The notes: generated by a model not told the origin, from the sequence alone. A DNA stretch of 64,000 bases from Flavobacterium davisii (GCF_019565505.1 NZ_CP067378.1:2976001-3040000), one strand, 5' to 3'; counted from the stretch's first letter, positions 19,567-29,300 are shown. Made by a program: numbers and translations.

Positions 19567-21126
19567 ATGAACAGACAAAATCAAATAACTAAATTAAAGT
19601 CGATAAACGACTTTGATTTTATTATAATAGGAGGTGGAGCAACAGGTTTAGGATGTGCAGTAGACGCAGCTTCTCGTGGATATAAAACGTTATTAGTTGA
19701 AAAAAATGACTTTGCAAAAGGTACCTCAAGTAGAGCTACAAAACTAGTTCACGGAGGAGTTCGGTATTTAGCACAAGGTAATGTACGTTTAGTTCGAGAA
19801 GCCTTAATAGAAAGAGGAAGATTACTTAAAAATGCACCACATGTTTGTAAAAAAATCCCTTTCGTAATGCCAGCCTATCGTTGGTATGATAAATGGTTTT
19901 ACGGAATTGGTTTGTGGATTTATGAGTTGTTATCTGGTAAATTAAGTTTAGGAAATACTCGCTTCTTATCAAAAAAACAAACAAAAGAACTGTTACCTGA
20001 TTTAAAATCAAAAAAAATATCAGGAGGAGTTTTATATTATGATGGACAGTTTGATGACAGTCGATTAGCAATAAACCTAGCAAAAACAGCTATTGAACAA
20101 GATGCTATAATTGTTAATTATTTTGAAGTATTTGATTTTATAAAAGAAAAAGAAGATTTAAAAGGCATTAAAGTAAAAGATGTACTAACTCAAGAAGAAT
20201 ATTGTATCAGATCAAAAGTAATCATTAATGCTACAGGTGTTTTTGCCGATGATCTATTATCCTTAGCCGAAAATAATATCTCTAAAACTATAGCACCTTC
20301 ACAAGGTATACATTTAGTAATTGATTCCTGTTTTTTTAAAGGAAATCACGCACTAATGATGCCTAAAACCGATGATGGAAGAGTTTTTTTCGTTATTCCT
20401 TGGTATGATAAAATAATTTTAGGGACTACGGACACCGCTATAAATAAGGTTTTAGTCGAACCTCTAGCGTTAGAAGAAGAAATTCAGTTTGTTTTAAATC
20501 ATTTTAATAAATATTCTTCAAAAAAGATAACAGAAAACGATATCAAAAGTGTATTTGTTGGATTAAGACCTTTAGTGAAAAAAGAAGGGGTAAGTGCTAC
20601 TAAAGTAATGCCTAGAGATCATGTAGTAACAGTTCTTCCTTCAGGATTAATTCATATTATAGGAGGGAAGTGGACAACTTATAGAAGTATGGCAGAACAT
20701 ACTATAGATACCGCTATTCAAGCCGCTAAATTACCAGTTAAAAAATGCAGAACAAAACAACTAAAAATTCACGGTTGGACTAATCAAAATGATACTACTC
20801 ATTTTGCTGTTTATGGAACTGATGCACCTCAAATAAAGAAATTATTATATAAAAATACGGAATTAAGAGACTTACTTCACCCTAAATATCCTTATACAAA
20901 AGCAGAAGTAGTATGGTTTCTTAGAAATGAAATGGCTCAAACAATAGAAGATATTTTAGCAAGACGTATACGTTTACTGTTTTTAGATGCGCTTGCCTGT
21001 TTTGAATGTATAGAGATCGTAGGACAAATAATAGCTTTAGAAAGAGGAATCACATTTCAAAGCATGGAAAAAGAAATAGAAGATTTTAAAAAATTAACCA
21101 AGCAATATTTAATTAATTCAAAATGA
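19567..21126 (+). CDS. glpD: Aerobic glycerol-3-phosphate dehydrogenase (FAD)
   Basis: A 519-residue membrane-associated flavoprotein oxidising glycerol-3-phosphate to dihydroxyacetone phosphate with electrons to quinone. The Rossmann FAD motif GGGATGLG is at residues 22-29; GTSSRATKLVHGGVRYL and the C-terminal GGKWTTYRSMAEHT motif are diagnostic, followed by the GlpD C-terminal helical domain. It abuts glpK with no gap and overlaps glpF by 4 bp (ATGA), so the three form one translationally coupled operon. The frame is intact. Confidence 0.96.
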   Translation: MNRQNQITKLKSINDFDFIIIGGGATGLGCAVDAASRGYKTLLVEKNDFAKGTSSRATKLVHGGVRYLAQGNVRLVREALIERGRLLKNAPHVCKKIPFVMPAYRWYDKWFYGIGLWIYELLSGKLSLGNTRFLSKKQTKELLPDLKSKKISGGVLYYDGQFDDSRLAINLAKTAIEQDAIIVNYFEVFDFIKEKEDLKGIKVKDVLTQEEYCIRSKVIINATGVFADDLLSLAENNISKTIAPSQGIHLVIDSCFFKGNHALMMPKTDDGRVFFVIPWYDKIILGTTDTAINKVLVEPLALEEEIQFVLNHFNKYSSKKITENDIKSVFVGLRPLVKKEGVSATKVMPRDHVVTVLPSGLIHIIGGKWTTYRSMAEHTIDTAIQAAKLPVKKCRTKQLKIHGWTNQNDTTHFAVYGTDAPQIKKLLYKNTELRDLLHPKYPYTKAEVVWFLRNEMAQTIEDILARRIRLLFLDALACFECIEIVGQIIALERGITFQSMEKEIEDFKKLTKQYLINSK

Positions 21127-21833
21127 TAAATCCCTTTTTAGCAGAATTTATAGGAACAATGATCTTATTATTATTGGGTAACGGAGTAGTTGCTAATGTT
21201 GTTTTAAATAAAACAAAAGGTAATAATGGAGGTTGGATTGTTATCACTTTTGGATGGGCAATAGCTGTTTTTGTAGGAGTATATATGACAGCATCAAGTA
21301 GTGGGGCACATTTAAATCCCATTGTATCATTCGTTTTAGCTATTTTAGGAAAATTAGCCTGGAGAGATCTTCCTTTCTATATTATATCCCAGTTTTTAGG
21401 TGCTATGGCAGGTTCAATATTGGTTTATTTAACCTACAAAAAACACTATGATCAAACAGAGGATATAGCATTAATAAAAGCTACTTTTTGTAATGAACCA
21501 GCTATTAGAAATGTTTCATATAATTTAATTTCAGAAATAATAGGGACTTTTGTTTTAATTTTGGGAATTTTATTCCTAACAGGATCAGAAAAATCGTTAG
21601 GAAGTTTGGATGCGTTACCCGTTGCTTTATTAATATTAGGGATAGGCCTTTCATTAGGAGGAGCTACAGGATATGCTATTAATCCAGCACGAGATTTAGG
21701 ACCTCGTATTGTATATGCCATTTTACCCATTAAACAAAAAGGAAGCCCTGATTGGTCTTATAGTTGGATTCCTGTTTTAGGCCCTATTTTAGGAGGTTTA
21801 TTGGCGGTTGGGATTTTTATTTTGTTAACTTAG
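21123..21833 (+). CDS. glpF: Glycerol uptake facilitator (aquaglyceroporin)
   Basis: A 236-residue MIP-family channel with six membrane helices and two half-helices. The first half-helix motif is SGAHLNPIVSF (NPI in place of NPA) and the second is GYAINPARDLGPR (canonical NPAR-D of the glycerol-conducting subfamily). The gene overlaps the glpD stop by 4 bp, completing the uptake-phosphorylation-oxidation set. Frame intact; function as a glycerol channel follows from family and context. Confidence 0.93.
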   Translation: MINPFLAEFIGTMILLLLGNGVVANVVLNKTKGNNGGWIVITFGWAIAVFVGVYMTASSSGAHLNPIVSFVLAILGKLAWRDLPFYIISQFLGAMAGSILVYLTYKKHYDQTEDIALIKATFCNEPAIRNVSYNLISEIIGTFVLILGILFLTGSEKSLGSLDALPVALLILGIGLSLGGATGYAINPARDLGPRIVYAILPIKQKGSPDWSYSWIPVLGPILGGLLAVGIFILLT

Positions 21834-21936
21834 TATTGAATTTAAATAGACTAAAAAAACCTATGAAAGAATTAAAAAAAAGTTTAAAAAATATGTTAAA
21901 AAAAAGTATATAATTATTTTTATTGAAAAATAATTA

Positions 21937-21944
21937 TAACTTTG
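21937..21944 (+). promoter_or_regulatory. -7 element (TAACTTTG) upstream of the ECF sigma gene
   Basis: A TAnnTTTG match 87 bp before ATG 22032; the -33 element is not evident. Confidence 0.4.
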
Positions 21945-22031
21945 TGTTATAACACTTAAACAAAAGCCTATAGAGCAATAATACTTTTAATTACAGTTTT
22001 TTATCCCAATAACTTTTAAAAAGTATTGTTT

Positions 22032-22622
22032 ATGACTACTACTTCAATTCCAGATGCACTCTTAGTAAGGAGCTATATAGAAGGTAATGAAAATGCTTTA
22101 GCTCAGTTGATTGATCGTCATCAAACCAAAATCTATAGTTTCATCTATTCAAAAGTACAGGATAGTGAAATCGCAAATGATATTTTTCAAGATGTCTTTA
22201 TCAAAGTAATTAAAACATTAAAAGGGGGAGGAAAACACTATAACGAAGAAGGTAAATTTTTACCTTGGGTTATGAGGATCTCCCATAATTTAATTATAGA
22301 TACTTTTAGAAAGGAAAAGAAAATGCCTAAATATAGAGATACAGAGGAATTTTCAGTTTTTTCTTTAATTACAGACGGTTCACCTAATATAGAAATGAAG
22401 ATGATTGCAGAGCAAGTAGAAAATGATCTGATTCGTCTTATAGAAGAATTACCTGATGATCAACGTCAGGTGTTAGAGATGCGCATATACGATGACTTAA
22501 GTTTTAAAGAAATTGCAGAAATTACAGGCGTTAGTATTAATACTGCTTTAGGGCGTATGCGCTATGCTTTGCTTAATATGAGAAGAAGTATAGAAAAAAA
22601 TAATATCATTTTAGCAAGTTGA
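22032..22622 (+). CDS. ECF-type RNA polymerase sigma factor
   Basis: A 196-residue sigma-70 family protein. Region 2 spans about residues 10-90 (ALAQLIDRHQTKIYSFIYSK, IFQDVFIKVIKTL, WVMRISHNLIIDTFRKEKK), and region 4 about 130-190 (IEELPDDQRQVLEMRIYDD, SFKEIAEITGVSINTALGRM) with its helix-turn-helix. No anti-sigma gene follows; instead a 47-residue protein and a terminator do, an arrangement I recall as conserved in flavobacteria. I prefer ATG 22032 to an in-frame TTG six bases earlier. Regulon unknown. Confidence 0.9.
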   Translation: MTTTSIPDALLVRSYIEGNENALAQLIDRHQTKIYSFIYSKVQDSEIANDIFQDVFIKVIKTLKGGGKHYNEEGKFLPWVMRISHNLIIDTFRKEKKMPKYRDTEEFSVFSLITDGSPNIEMKMIAEQVENDLIRLIEELPDDQRQVLEMRIYDDLSFKEIAEITGVSINTALGRMRYALLNMRRSIEKNNIILAS

Positions 22623-22677
22623 GATAATAAAGGGATAAAGTTTACGTTATATATTTAAGTAAATATAAAAAGAAATT

Positions 22678-22821
22678 ATGGCAAAACTTTACATGAAAAA
22701 TACATCTCAATTTCCTAAAATAATGCCAAAAAGAGAAACAATAAAATTTATTTTAAATTACTCAAAAGATTTAAAAATAATAAAAGTAGATGGTAAAAAA
22801 TTTGAGTTAGTTACCAGCTAA
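22678..22821 (+). CDS. Small basic protein (47 aa) downstream of the sigma factor
   Basis: ATG 22678 to TAA 22819-22821 gives a lysine-rich 47-residue protein beginning MAKLYMKNTSQFPKIMPKRE and ending KKFELVTS. It lies 55 bp after the sigma gene and is followed by a strong terminator 20 bp later, so it is very likely expressed with it. A similar short gene follows this sigma factor in other flavobacteria, as far as I recall. No known domain is visible; the function is unknown. Confidence 0.6.
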   Translation: MAKLYMKNTSQFPKIMPKRETIKFILNYSKDLKIIKVDGKKFELVTS

Positions 22822-22842
22822 TGCTTGATTATGTAATGTTTA

Positions 22843-22865
22843 AAGCATCCTATTTAAGGATGCTT
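22843..22865. terminator. Strong bidirectional terminator between the small gene and nth
   Basis: AAGCATCCT (22843-22851) / AGGATGCTT (22857-22865) with a 5-nt loop and T7 after it. It overlaps the last codons of nth on the opposite strand, so both convergent genes share it. Confidence 0.85.
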
Positions 22866-23512
22866 TTTTTGTTATATTCTTTTATAACACTACTTCGTCC
22901 AATTGTTTTTGTAATAATATCATTTTCAAGTCTCCAGCCCCTTGCAGGAGAATATTCTCTTCCGTACCATATAATCTGTAGATGAAGATCATTCCATGTT
23001 TCTCTAGGGAAAAGTCTTTTAGCATCTTTTTCAGTTTGTTGTACAGAAGAACCATCTGATAGATTCCAACGATACATTAGTCGATGAATATGAGTGTCAA
23101 CAGGAAAGGCTGGAACTCCAAATGCTTGACTCATAACAACACTAGCCGTTTTATGTCCTACAGCAGGTAAAGCTTCTAAAGCATCAAAAGAAGCAGGAAC
23201 TACTCCTTCGTGTTTTTCGATTAAAATATGCGATAATCCATAAATTCCTTTTGATTTCATAGGAGATAAACCACAAGGCCTAATAATTTCCTGAATTTCT
23301 TCAATACTTAATTTAATCATATCATAAGGATTATCCGCCTTAGCAAAAAGAAGAGGCGTAATCTGATTAACCCTTACATCTGTGCATTGAGCCGAAAGCA
23401 AAACCGCTATTAAGAGTGTATAAGGATCTTTGTGATCTAAAGGAATAGGTATAGTAGGATAGAGCTCGTTAAGAGTGTTAATTACAAAATTAACTTTTTC
23501 TGCTTTGTTCAT
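22850..23512 (-). CDS. nth: Endonuclease III-like DNA glycosylase lacking the iron-sulfur cysteines
   Basis: A 220-residue helix-hairpin-helix glycosylase/AP lyase for oxidised pyrimidines. The HhH-GPD core is LEALPAVGHKTASVVMS with catalytic lysine K121, and the catalytic aspartate is D139 in FPVDTHIHR. The C terminus reads YGREYSPARGWRLENDI where E. coli Nth has the four-cysteine [4Fe-4S] loop; none of those cysteines is present, so it should be cluster-free, as I recall for flavobacterial Nth. Frame intact. Convergent with the sigma-factor unit. Confidence 0.9.
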   Translation of the reverse strand: MNKAEKVNFVINTLNELYPTIPIPLDHKDPYTLLIAVLLSAQCTDVRVNQITPLLFAKADNPYDMIKLSIEEIQEIIRPCGLSPMKSKGIYGLSHILIEKHEGVVPASFDALEALPAVGHKTASVVMSQAFGVPAFPVDTHIHRLMYRWNLSDGSSVQQTEKDAKRLFPRETWNDLHLQIIWYGREYSPARGWRLENDIITKTIGRSSVIKEYNKKSILK

Positions 23513-23528
23513 TATTATTTATTTTTAC

Positions 23529-23536
23529 CAAAAATA
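23529..23536 (-). promoter_or_regulatory. -7 element (TATTTTTG) for nth
   Basis: CAAAAATA on the plus strand, 17 bp before the nth start on the minus strand. The spacer to bcp is only 33 bp, so the two divergent promoters must overlap or the bcp promoter lies within nth. Confidence 0.45.
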
Positions 23537-23545
23537 AGTAAAACA

Positions 23546-24003
23546 ATGACAAATTTAAAAATTGGAGATAAAGCTCCCGATTTTTCAGTTTTAGATGAAA
23601 ATGGGAATAAACAAGAATTAAAAAATTACAGAGGAAAGAAAGTCGTATTGTTTTTTTACCCAAAAGCCAATACTCCGGGATGTACAGCTGAAGCATGTGA
23701 TTTAAGTAATAATTTTGAAAAATTTACAGCCCTTAATTATGTGTTACTAGGAGTAAGTGCAGATAATGCGAAGATACAAAAAAGATTTTCAGATAAATTT
23801 AGTTTTCCTTTTCCTCTATTAGCAGATGAAGACAAAGAAATAATTCAAGCATACGGAGTATGGGGACCTAAAAATTTATGGGAAAAGAATTTGACGGTAT
23901 TCACCGCACAACATTTGTAATAGATGAAAAAGGAATTATAGAAGACGTTATTCTAAAAGTAAAAACGAAAGAACATACATTGCAAATATTAAAAACACCT
24001 TAA
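23546..24003 (+). pseudogene. bcp: Thioredoxin-dependent thiol peroxidase (Bcp/PrxQ), one-base frameshift
   Basis: Peroxiredoxin reducing organic peroxides. MTNLKIGDKAPDFSVLDENG leads to the active site NTPGCTAEACDL with peroxidatic Cys46 and probable resolving Cys51, the PrxQ spacing. The frame breaks in A5 (23870-23874): the first frame diverts into NLWEKNLTVF, while one extra A gives GPKKFMGKEFDGIHRTTFVI and the normal end ...HTLQILKTP at 24001-24003. Restored length is about 152 residues. Divergent from nth. Confidence 0.92.
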
Positions 24004-24062
24004 TCGTTTAAAAGAATCAATAAGATAAAAAAATATTGGAAATTTAATATTATTGTAAAATT

Positions 24063-24254
24063 AACCCAGCTTCCACATTAGACTTCGTTGTGAAATAAAA
24101 AAACAAATTCAAGTGTTCACGAAAAATTTTAGAAGAAAAAATAAAGAACTATTATGACAATTAAAATTTTGAGTACGTACTTACATTTGAAGAGTAATAA
24201 GGAGAATAGGCTTTGCAAATTTAATTTGTTCGAGTTTAATGCGGATTTTGGGTT
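24063..24254 (+). repeat. Family A hairpin element, copy 4 (diverged)
   Basis: Starts AACCCAGCTTCCACATTAG and ends TTTAATGCGGATTTTGGGTT. The core AAATTCAAGTGTTCACG, AAATTTTAGAAGAAAAAATA and GAGTACGTACTT is recognisable. Located between convergent bcp and the ACP phosphodiesterase gene, plus orientation. Confidence 0.8.
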
Positions 24255-24485
24255 TATAAAAATATTAAGGGATTAAAAAGTCAGAATAGCCTAGCGTGAA
24301 AAAATAATCTCTTTTATCACAAAAAACAATTCAAAATTTTTTGATTGAAACGAAAATAAGGATTTTTGTTTCATGTTTTAGTTTATATGTACCCTATCGC
24401 AGGGGTACAAATAAGCAAGATGAAATAGAGAGTAGAAAATCATTTTGCAACCAATTGAAAATCCGTTAAAAAAGCACAAAAATAG
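24255..24485. other. Spacer with two small stem-loops
   Basis: Contains TGAAAC...GTTTCA (about 24346-24373) and TGTACCC (24388-24394) / GGGTACA (24403-24409). Both could be convergent-gene terminators, but neither has a clear T run. No gene is seen. Confidence 0.4.
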
Positions 24486-25103
24486 CTAGATAAGCTTATT
24501 ATTAAATTCTATAGTATTCTCAAGAGCCATTAACTTTATTTCCGATTCCTTTATCAGAATATCAAAAAAAATAGTAAATTCCTCTTCAAAGAGTAAATAA
24601 AATTCTTTTAATTCCCGAATTGCGCCGCCCATATTAGCTCTGTATTGCGTTCTATGATCCATTTGAAAAAGAATTTTCTCAATTCCAGAAAGTGAGCCAT
24701 AGCTCACAAGCCAGTTATGAGCTATCATATAGGGAAGCATGTTTTGAGTTTTAAGAGTAAGTAAATTATAATTATTTTTTAGTGATTGATAAAAATCATC
24801 AGCATATTCTTCCAAAGGTGTAGAGTGGTAAGTTAACCAGTTTTTGGCTAAAAAATGATCATAAAGAATATCCATAATAACACCTGCATAATGCCCGTAA
24901 TTTTTATGAAGTCGATGTTTACTTTTTCTATAAATAAGATGACTATCCGTAAAAGAATCTATAAATCGATGTAAAAGTATTCCTTTTTGAATTTCAATAT
25001 CAAATTTATTATATTCTTTTCCACGTATGCCATCAGCCATAAAATTGCCTATTTTTAGTAATTCATTATTACCAGATAAATAAATGTGAGCTAGAAAATT
25101 CAA
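24486..25103 (-). CDS. Acyl carrier protein phosphodiesterase (AcpH family)
   Basis: A 205-residue all-helical HD-like protein: MNFLAHIYLSG, GNFMADGIRGK, GILLHRFIDSFTDSH and YGHYAGVIMDILYDHFLAKNW are the conserved metal-binding and active-site segments of AcpH/DUF479. E. coli AcpH removes the 4'-phosphopantetheine arm from ACP. Frame intact and length normal. It stands alone on the minus strand between bcp and glmM, divergent from glmM. Confidence 0.88.
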   Translation of the reverse strand: MNFLAHIYLSGNNELLKIGNFMADGIRGKEYNKFDIEIQKGILLHRFIDSFTDSHLIYRKSKHRLHKNYGHYAGVIMDILYDHFLAKNWLTYHSTPLEEYADDFYQSLKNNYNLLTLKTQNMLPYMIAHNWLVSYGSLSGIEKILFQMDHRTQYRANMGGAIRELKEFYLLFEEEFTIFFDILIKESEIKLMALENTIEFNNKLI

Positions 25104-25159
25104 TTATATATTGTTTTATAGGTGTTATAAATATAGTTTTTTTACTTGAATCTTTAAAG

Positions 25160-25167
25160 TATATTTG
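25160..25167 (+). promoter_or_regulatory. -7 element (TATATTTG) for glmM
   Basis: A perfect TAnnTTTG match 25 bp before ATG 25193. No TTG is at the expected distance. Confidence 0.5.
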
Positions 25168-25192
25168 TTATCCAATTATAAACATAACAAAA

Positions 25193-26581
25193 ATGACTTT
25201 AATAAAATCAATATCAGGAATTAGAGGGACGATAGGAGGAAATGTAGGAGATAATTTGACCCCAGTAGATGCGGTAAAATTCGCTTCAGCTTACGGAACT
25301 TTTTTAAAACAAAATGCAACAAAAGATAAATTAAAAGTTTGTATTGGTCGTGATGCGCGTATTTCAGGACCAATGATTCATAACCTAGTGGTTAATACAT
25401 TAATAGGCTTAGGAATAGATGTTATAGATTTAGGGTTGTCTACAACCCCTACAGTTGAGGTGGCAGTACCTTTAGAGCAAGCCGATGGAGGTATTATTTT
25501 AACCGCTTCTCATAACCCTAAACAATGGAATGCTCTAAAGTTATTAAATGATAAAGGCGAGTTTTTAAGTGGTGCTGATGGAGCTAAAATATTAGAAATT
25601 GCAGAACAAGAAGCATTTGATTTTGTAGAAGTTGATTCATTAGGAAAAGTTATTGAAAATGATGCCTATATGGATATTCATATTGATGAGGTGTTGAATT
25701 TACCTTTAGTAGATGCTCAAGCTGTTGCTCAAAAAAAGTTTAAAGTAGTTGTTGATGGCGTTAATTCATCAGGAGGGATTATTATTCCTAAGTTGTTAGA
25801 GCAAATGGGGGTAGAAGTAGTTAAGTTATATTGTGAACCTAATGGGCATTTTCCTCATAATCCTGAACCCTTAAAAGAACATTTAGGCGATATTTGTAAA
25901 TTAGTAGTAGAAGAAAAGGCTGATTTTGGAATTGTAGTAGATCCAGACGTAGATCGTTTGGCCTTTATTTCAAATGATGGTGAAATGTTTGGTGAAGAAT
26001 ATACATTAGTTGCTGTAGCAGATTATGTGTTAAGTAAAACACCGGGAAATACTGTATCCAATATGTCTTCATCCCGTGCGTTAAGAGATATTACCGAAAA
26101 ACACAAAGGTACCTATCAAGCAAGTGCTGTAGGAGAAGTTAATGTAGTGGAATTAATGAAAGCCACACAAGCAATTATTGGAGGAGAAGGTAATGGGGGG
26201 ATTATATATCCTGAAATTCATTACGGACGTGACGCATTAGTAGGAGTAGCCCTATTTTTAACTCATTTAGCAAATCAAAACGTAACAGTCGCAAAAATGA
26301 GAGCCGATTTTCCTCAGTATTTCATGAGTAAAAACAAAATAGAATTAACACCTCAAATAGATGTTGATGGCATAATGAATAAAATAGCAGAAAAATATGC
26401 TAATGAAAACATTTCAACAATTGATGGCGTAAAAATTGATTTTCCAACGGAATGGGTACATTTAAGAAAATCAAATACAGAACCCATTATTCGTATTTAT
26501 ACAGAAGCACCTTCTCAAAAAGAAGCAGATGTTTTAGCAGAACGTTTTGTTAACGAATTAAAATACTTAGCAGGTATTTAA
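25193..26581 (+). CDS. glmM: Phosphoglucosamine mutase
   Basis: A 462-residue alpha-D-phosphohexomutase. It interconverts glucosamine-6-phosphate and glucosamine-1-phosphate for UDP-GlcNAc, needed for peptidoglycan and lipid A. Four domains are evident: the active-site serine loop TASHNP (S106), the metal loop DPDVDRLAF, the sugar-specificity loop GEGNGGIIYPE (the GEGNGG form fits Bacteroidota GlmM), and the phosphate loop RKSNTEPIIRIYTEA. Frame intact. An alternative is a phosphomannomutase/phosphoglucomutase of the same superfamily, but IRGTIGG and the overall length favour GlmM. Confidence 0.9.
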   Translation: MTLIKSISGIRGTIGGNVGDNLTPVDAVKFASAYGTFLKQNATKDKLKVCIGRDARISGPMIHNLVVNTLIGLGIDVIDLGLSTTPTVEVAVPLEQADGGIILTASHNPKQWNALKLLNDKGEFLSGADGAKILEIAEQEAFDFVEVDSLGKVIENDAYMDIHIDEVLNLPLVDAQAVAQKKFKVVVDGVNSSGGIIIPKLLEQMGVEVVKLYCEPNGHFPHNPEPLKEHLGDICKLVVEEKADFGIVVDPDVDRLAFISNDGEMFGEEYTLVAVADYVLSKTPGNTVSNMSSSRALRDITEKHKGTYQASAVGEVNVVELMKATQAIIGGEGNGGIIYPEIHYGRDALVGVALFLTHLANQNVTVAKMRADFPQYFMSKNKIELTPQIDVDGIMNKIAEKYANENISTIDGVKIDFPTEWVHLRKSNTEPIIRIYTEAPSQKEADVLAERFVNELKYLAGI

Positions 26582-27166
26582 TCTCCTTTATACATTGTTA
26601 GTATTTCTAGATTAGTATTCAATTGTTAAAAGAAATAATCAATATACTCAAAGTAGTATCAAAAAATATCTTAGAAATAATTGAATACTTTTCTTTTAAA
26701 CCAGATTTCCGTATTAAACTTTATTTTGAAATAAAAATTTTTGATAATCAAGTGTTTATAAGGAATTTTATAAAAAGAAATAGAGAGCTTTTGGATGGTT
26801 AAAATTGGAGTATGTGCTTGAACTTTAAAAAAAAGTAAAGTAGAATAGATAGCTGTATTCAATTCGCTTTGTTTGAGCCTAATGTGGGATTTAGGTTAAA
26901 TTTTAGATTACTATTTTATAAAAATTGAAAATCTAAAAAAAGGATCCTTAGTAAAAATAGATAGACTTTTAAGAAATTAAAATAGATTTCTTAAAATTAA
27001 ACAATTCTAAAAAAAATAACACTATATAAAAATAGTCATAATATATACGGCTTAGATACTCTTTAAAGATGTCATAAATTTTTCATTTTATAATAGAGAT
27101 ATTATATAAAAAACAAATAAAAACGTAAAAAAAAATATATAAATAAAAATTTTTCGACAAGTTTTA
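26582..27166. other. Gene-free gap between glmM and the amino-acid permease
   Basis: Holds a diverged family A copy (26699-26897) and otherwise very AT-rich sequence with the permease promoter at its right end. A minus-strand frame at 26671-26862 lies within the repeat and is not called. Confidence 0.6.
26699..26897 (+). repeat. Family A hairpin element, copy 5 (diverged)
   Basis: Left end AACCAGATTTCCGTATTAAAC, core ATCAAGTGTTTATAAGGAATTTTATAA, then GGTTAAAATTGGAGTATGTGCTTGAA, AAGTAGAATAGATAG, and right end CCTAATGTGGGATTTAGGTT. All landmarks are in family order; clearly an older copy. Confidence 0.75.
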
Positions 27167-27174
27167 TATATTTG
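27167..27174 (+). promoter_or_regulatory. -7 element (TATATTTG) for the permease
   Basis: A perfect TAnnTTTG match 33 bp before ATG 27208. Confidence 0.5.
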
Positions 27175-27207
27175 TTCATCTTAATATAAAAAAACAATCA
27201 AAAAAAT

Positions 27208-28877
27208 ATGTCATTAACACGTTTATTTAGAAAAAAATCACTTGACGTAATCTTAAAACAAGGAGGTGATGGAGAACACTCGGGATTAAATAAAGTGTTA
27301 ACAGTAAAAGATTTAACCTTTTTTGGAATTGCAGCTATTATAGGAGGAGGGACTTTTTCAGCTATAGGAAATGCCTGTTTTTCAGGAGGGCCAGTGTAAT
27401 TCTGTTATACGTTATTTGTGCTATTGCATGCGGTTTTACAGCTATGTGTTATGCTGAGTTTGCAGCAAGAGTTCCTGTTTCAGGTAGCGCTTATACCTAT
27501 GCCTATGTTTCTTTTGGTGAATTGTTTGCTTGGATTATAGGCTGGGCATTATTAATGGAATATTCTATTGGAAATATTTATATAGCTTTTTCCTGGAGTG
27601 GATATTTTACTAATTTGTTAGAATCTTTTGGATTACACTTACCAGAATGGTTAACAATAAATTACAAATCAGCACATACAGCTTTTCTAGAAAATAAAAT
27701 AGGTGAAGGTTTATTAGCTTGGCAAAATGCTCCTGAAATAGCAGGATTTAAAATTATTTTTGACATGCCAGCTGTATTAATAAACGTATTGATAACCTAT
27801 TTAATTTATAAAGGAACCAGCGAATCAAAAAATGTCAGCAACTTTATGGTCTATTTAAAGTTGATAGTCATAGTACTTGTAATAGCAGTAGGAGTCTTTT
27901 ATATAGATATTGATAATTGGAATCCTTTTATGCCTAACGGTTTCAAAGGAGTTATGGCTGGAGTTTCAGCTGTTTTCTTTGCCTATATTGGTTTTGATGC
28001 TGTTTCTACCTTAGCAGAAGAAAGTAAAAATCCACAACATGATTTACCTAGAGGAATGATTTATTCATTGGTGATTTGTACCATCGTATATATCATTTTA
28101 GCTCTAGTATTAACAGGAATGGTAAAATATGATTTATTAGGCGTTAGTGATCCTTTAGCTGAAATTTTTGCCTTAAAAGGAATTAAATGGATGTTATTCA
28201 TCGTATCAATTGCAGCAGTGGCAGCCATGACTAGTGTAATGTTAGTTTTTCAGATGGGACAACCTCGTATTTGGATGACGATGAGTCGTGATGGATTAAT
28301 GCCTAAACAATTTGCTTCTATACATCCTAAATATAAGACACCGGGATTTGCTACAATAGTAACAGGAATTGTTGTAGGATTACCTATCTTTTTTACAGAT
28401 GAAAATTTTGTCCTAGATTTTACAAGTATAGGCACTCTATTTGCCTTTGTATTAGTTTGTGGCGGTGTTCTTATGTTAGCTCCCCATAATGAAGAAGAAG
28501 CAAATGCTCCCACAAGAGGAAAATTTAGAATACCATACATAAATTCAAAATGGATTTTTCCAACTATAGTTGTTATTTCATTCTTAACAATTCATTTTTT
28601 ATTCCCAGATTATTTTAGTTCTACTTTAAGTTTAAATGAATCTAATTTAGCAACCAATTTGCCTCTAATAGTTTTCTTTGCTTTTACTTTGGTTATGACT
28701 ATTTTATCTTTCTTAAAAAAACTATCACTGATTCCTTTATTGGGACTAATATCATGTTGTTATTTGTTAACAGGAATGGCTGTAAGTAATTGGAAATGGT
28801 TTGGAATTTGGTTAATTATAGGATTAATAATCTATTTTTCATACGGATTTAAAAATAGTAAGTTAAATAAAAAATAG
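27208..28877 (+). pseudogene. APC-family amino-acid permease, frameshift in TM1-TM2
   Basis: A membrane transporter of the amino acid-polyamine-organocation family, about twelve helices over ~556 residues. The N-terminal part MSLTRLFRKKSLDVIL runs through LTVKDLTFFGIAAIIGGGTFSAIG, the unwound TM1 substrate motif. The frame breaks near 27393-27399, where GGP should be followed by AVILLYVICAIACGF; here a single base is missing outside any long homopolymer. The rest (MCYAEFAARVPVSGSAYTYAYV, FFAYIGFDAVSTLAEESKNPQ, PRIWMTMSRDGLMP) is intact. Substrate unknown; the CAT-like C terminus suggests cationic amino acids. Confidence 0.88.
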
Positions 28878-29000
28878 AAACTAAAAAGATGTAAAGAAGA
28901 AGTCCTAAAAGTAAAAAGATTATGTAGCTCCACTAGTTCATTAAATGAAGATTAGAATAAGCTAATTAATTAGATTGTTTTTATTTTTAAGACTCCTTTG

Positions 29001-29202
29001 ACTCAAGATTCGATATTAGTTCGTTGTAAAATAAAAATTTTCGATATATTCAAATGCTCGCGGACAATTTTAGAAGAAGAAATAAAGATACTTTTTGATA
29101 ATTAAAACAAAGTGCGTGTCTGAATAAGAAGAAAGCAAAAAAGAAAGATATAGATTTACTTCGCCAATTCACTTCGTTCGAGTCTAATTCGGAATTTGGC
29201 TT
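29001..29202 (+). repeat. Family A hairpin element, copy 6 (diverged)
   Basis: Left ACTCAAGATTCGATATTAG, core TATTCAAATGCTCGCGGA, ATTTTAGAAGAAGAAATA, GTGCGTGTCTGAAT, and right end GAGTCTAATTCGGAATTTGGCTTA with the preceding CACTTCGTTCGA. Plus orientation. Confidence 0.75.
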
Positions 29203-29300
29203 AAAAATTAAATCTTAAATTTTCTTATTTCTTATGAATATTTAGAAATAAGATGTATTGTATCATAAATCAAGGCTTAAGATTTCTTATTTCTGAATTC

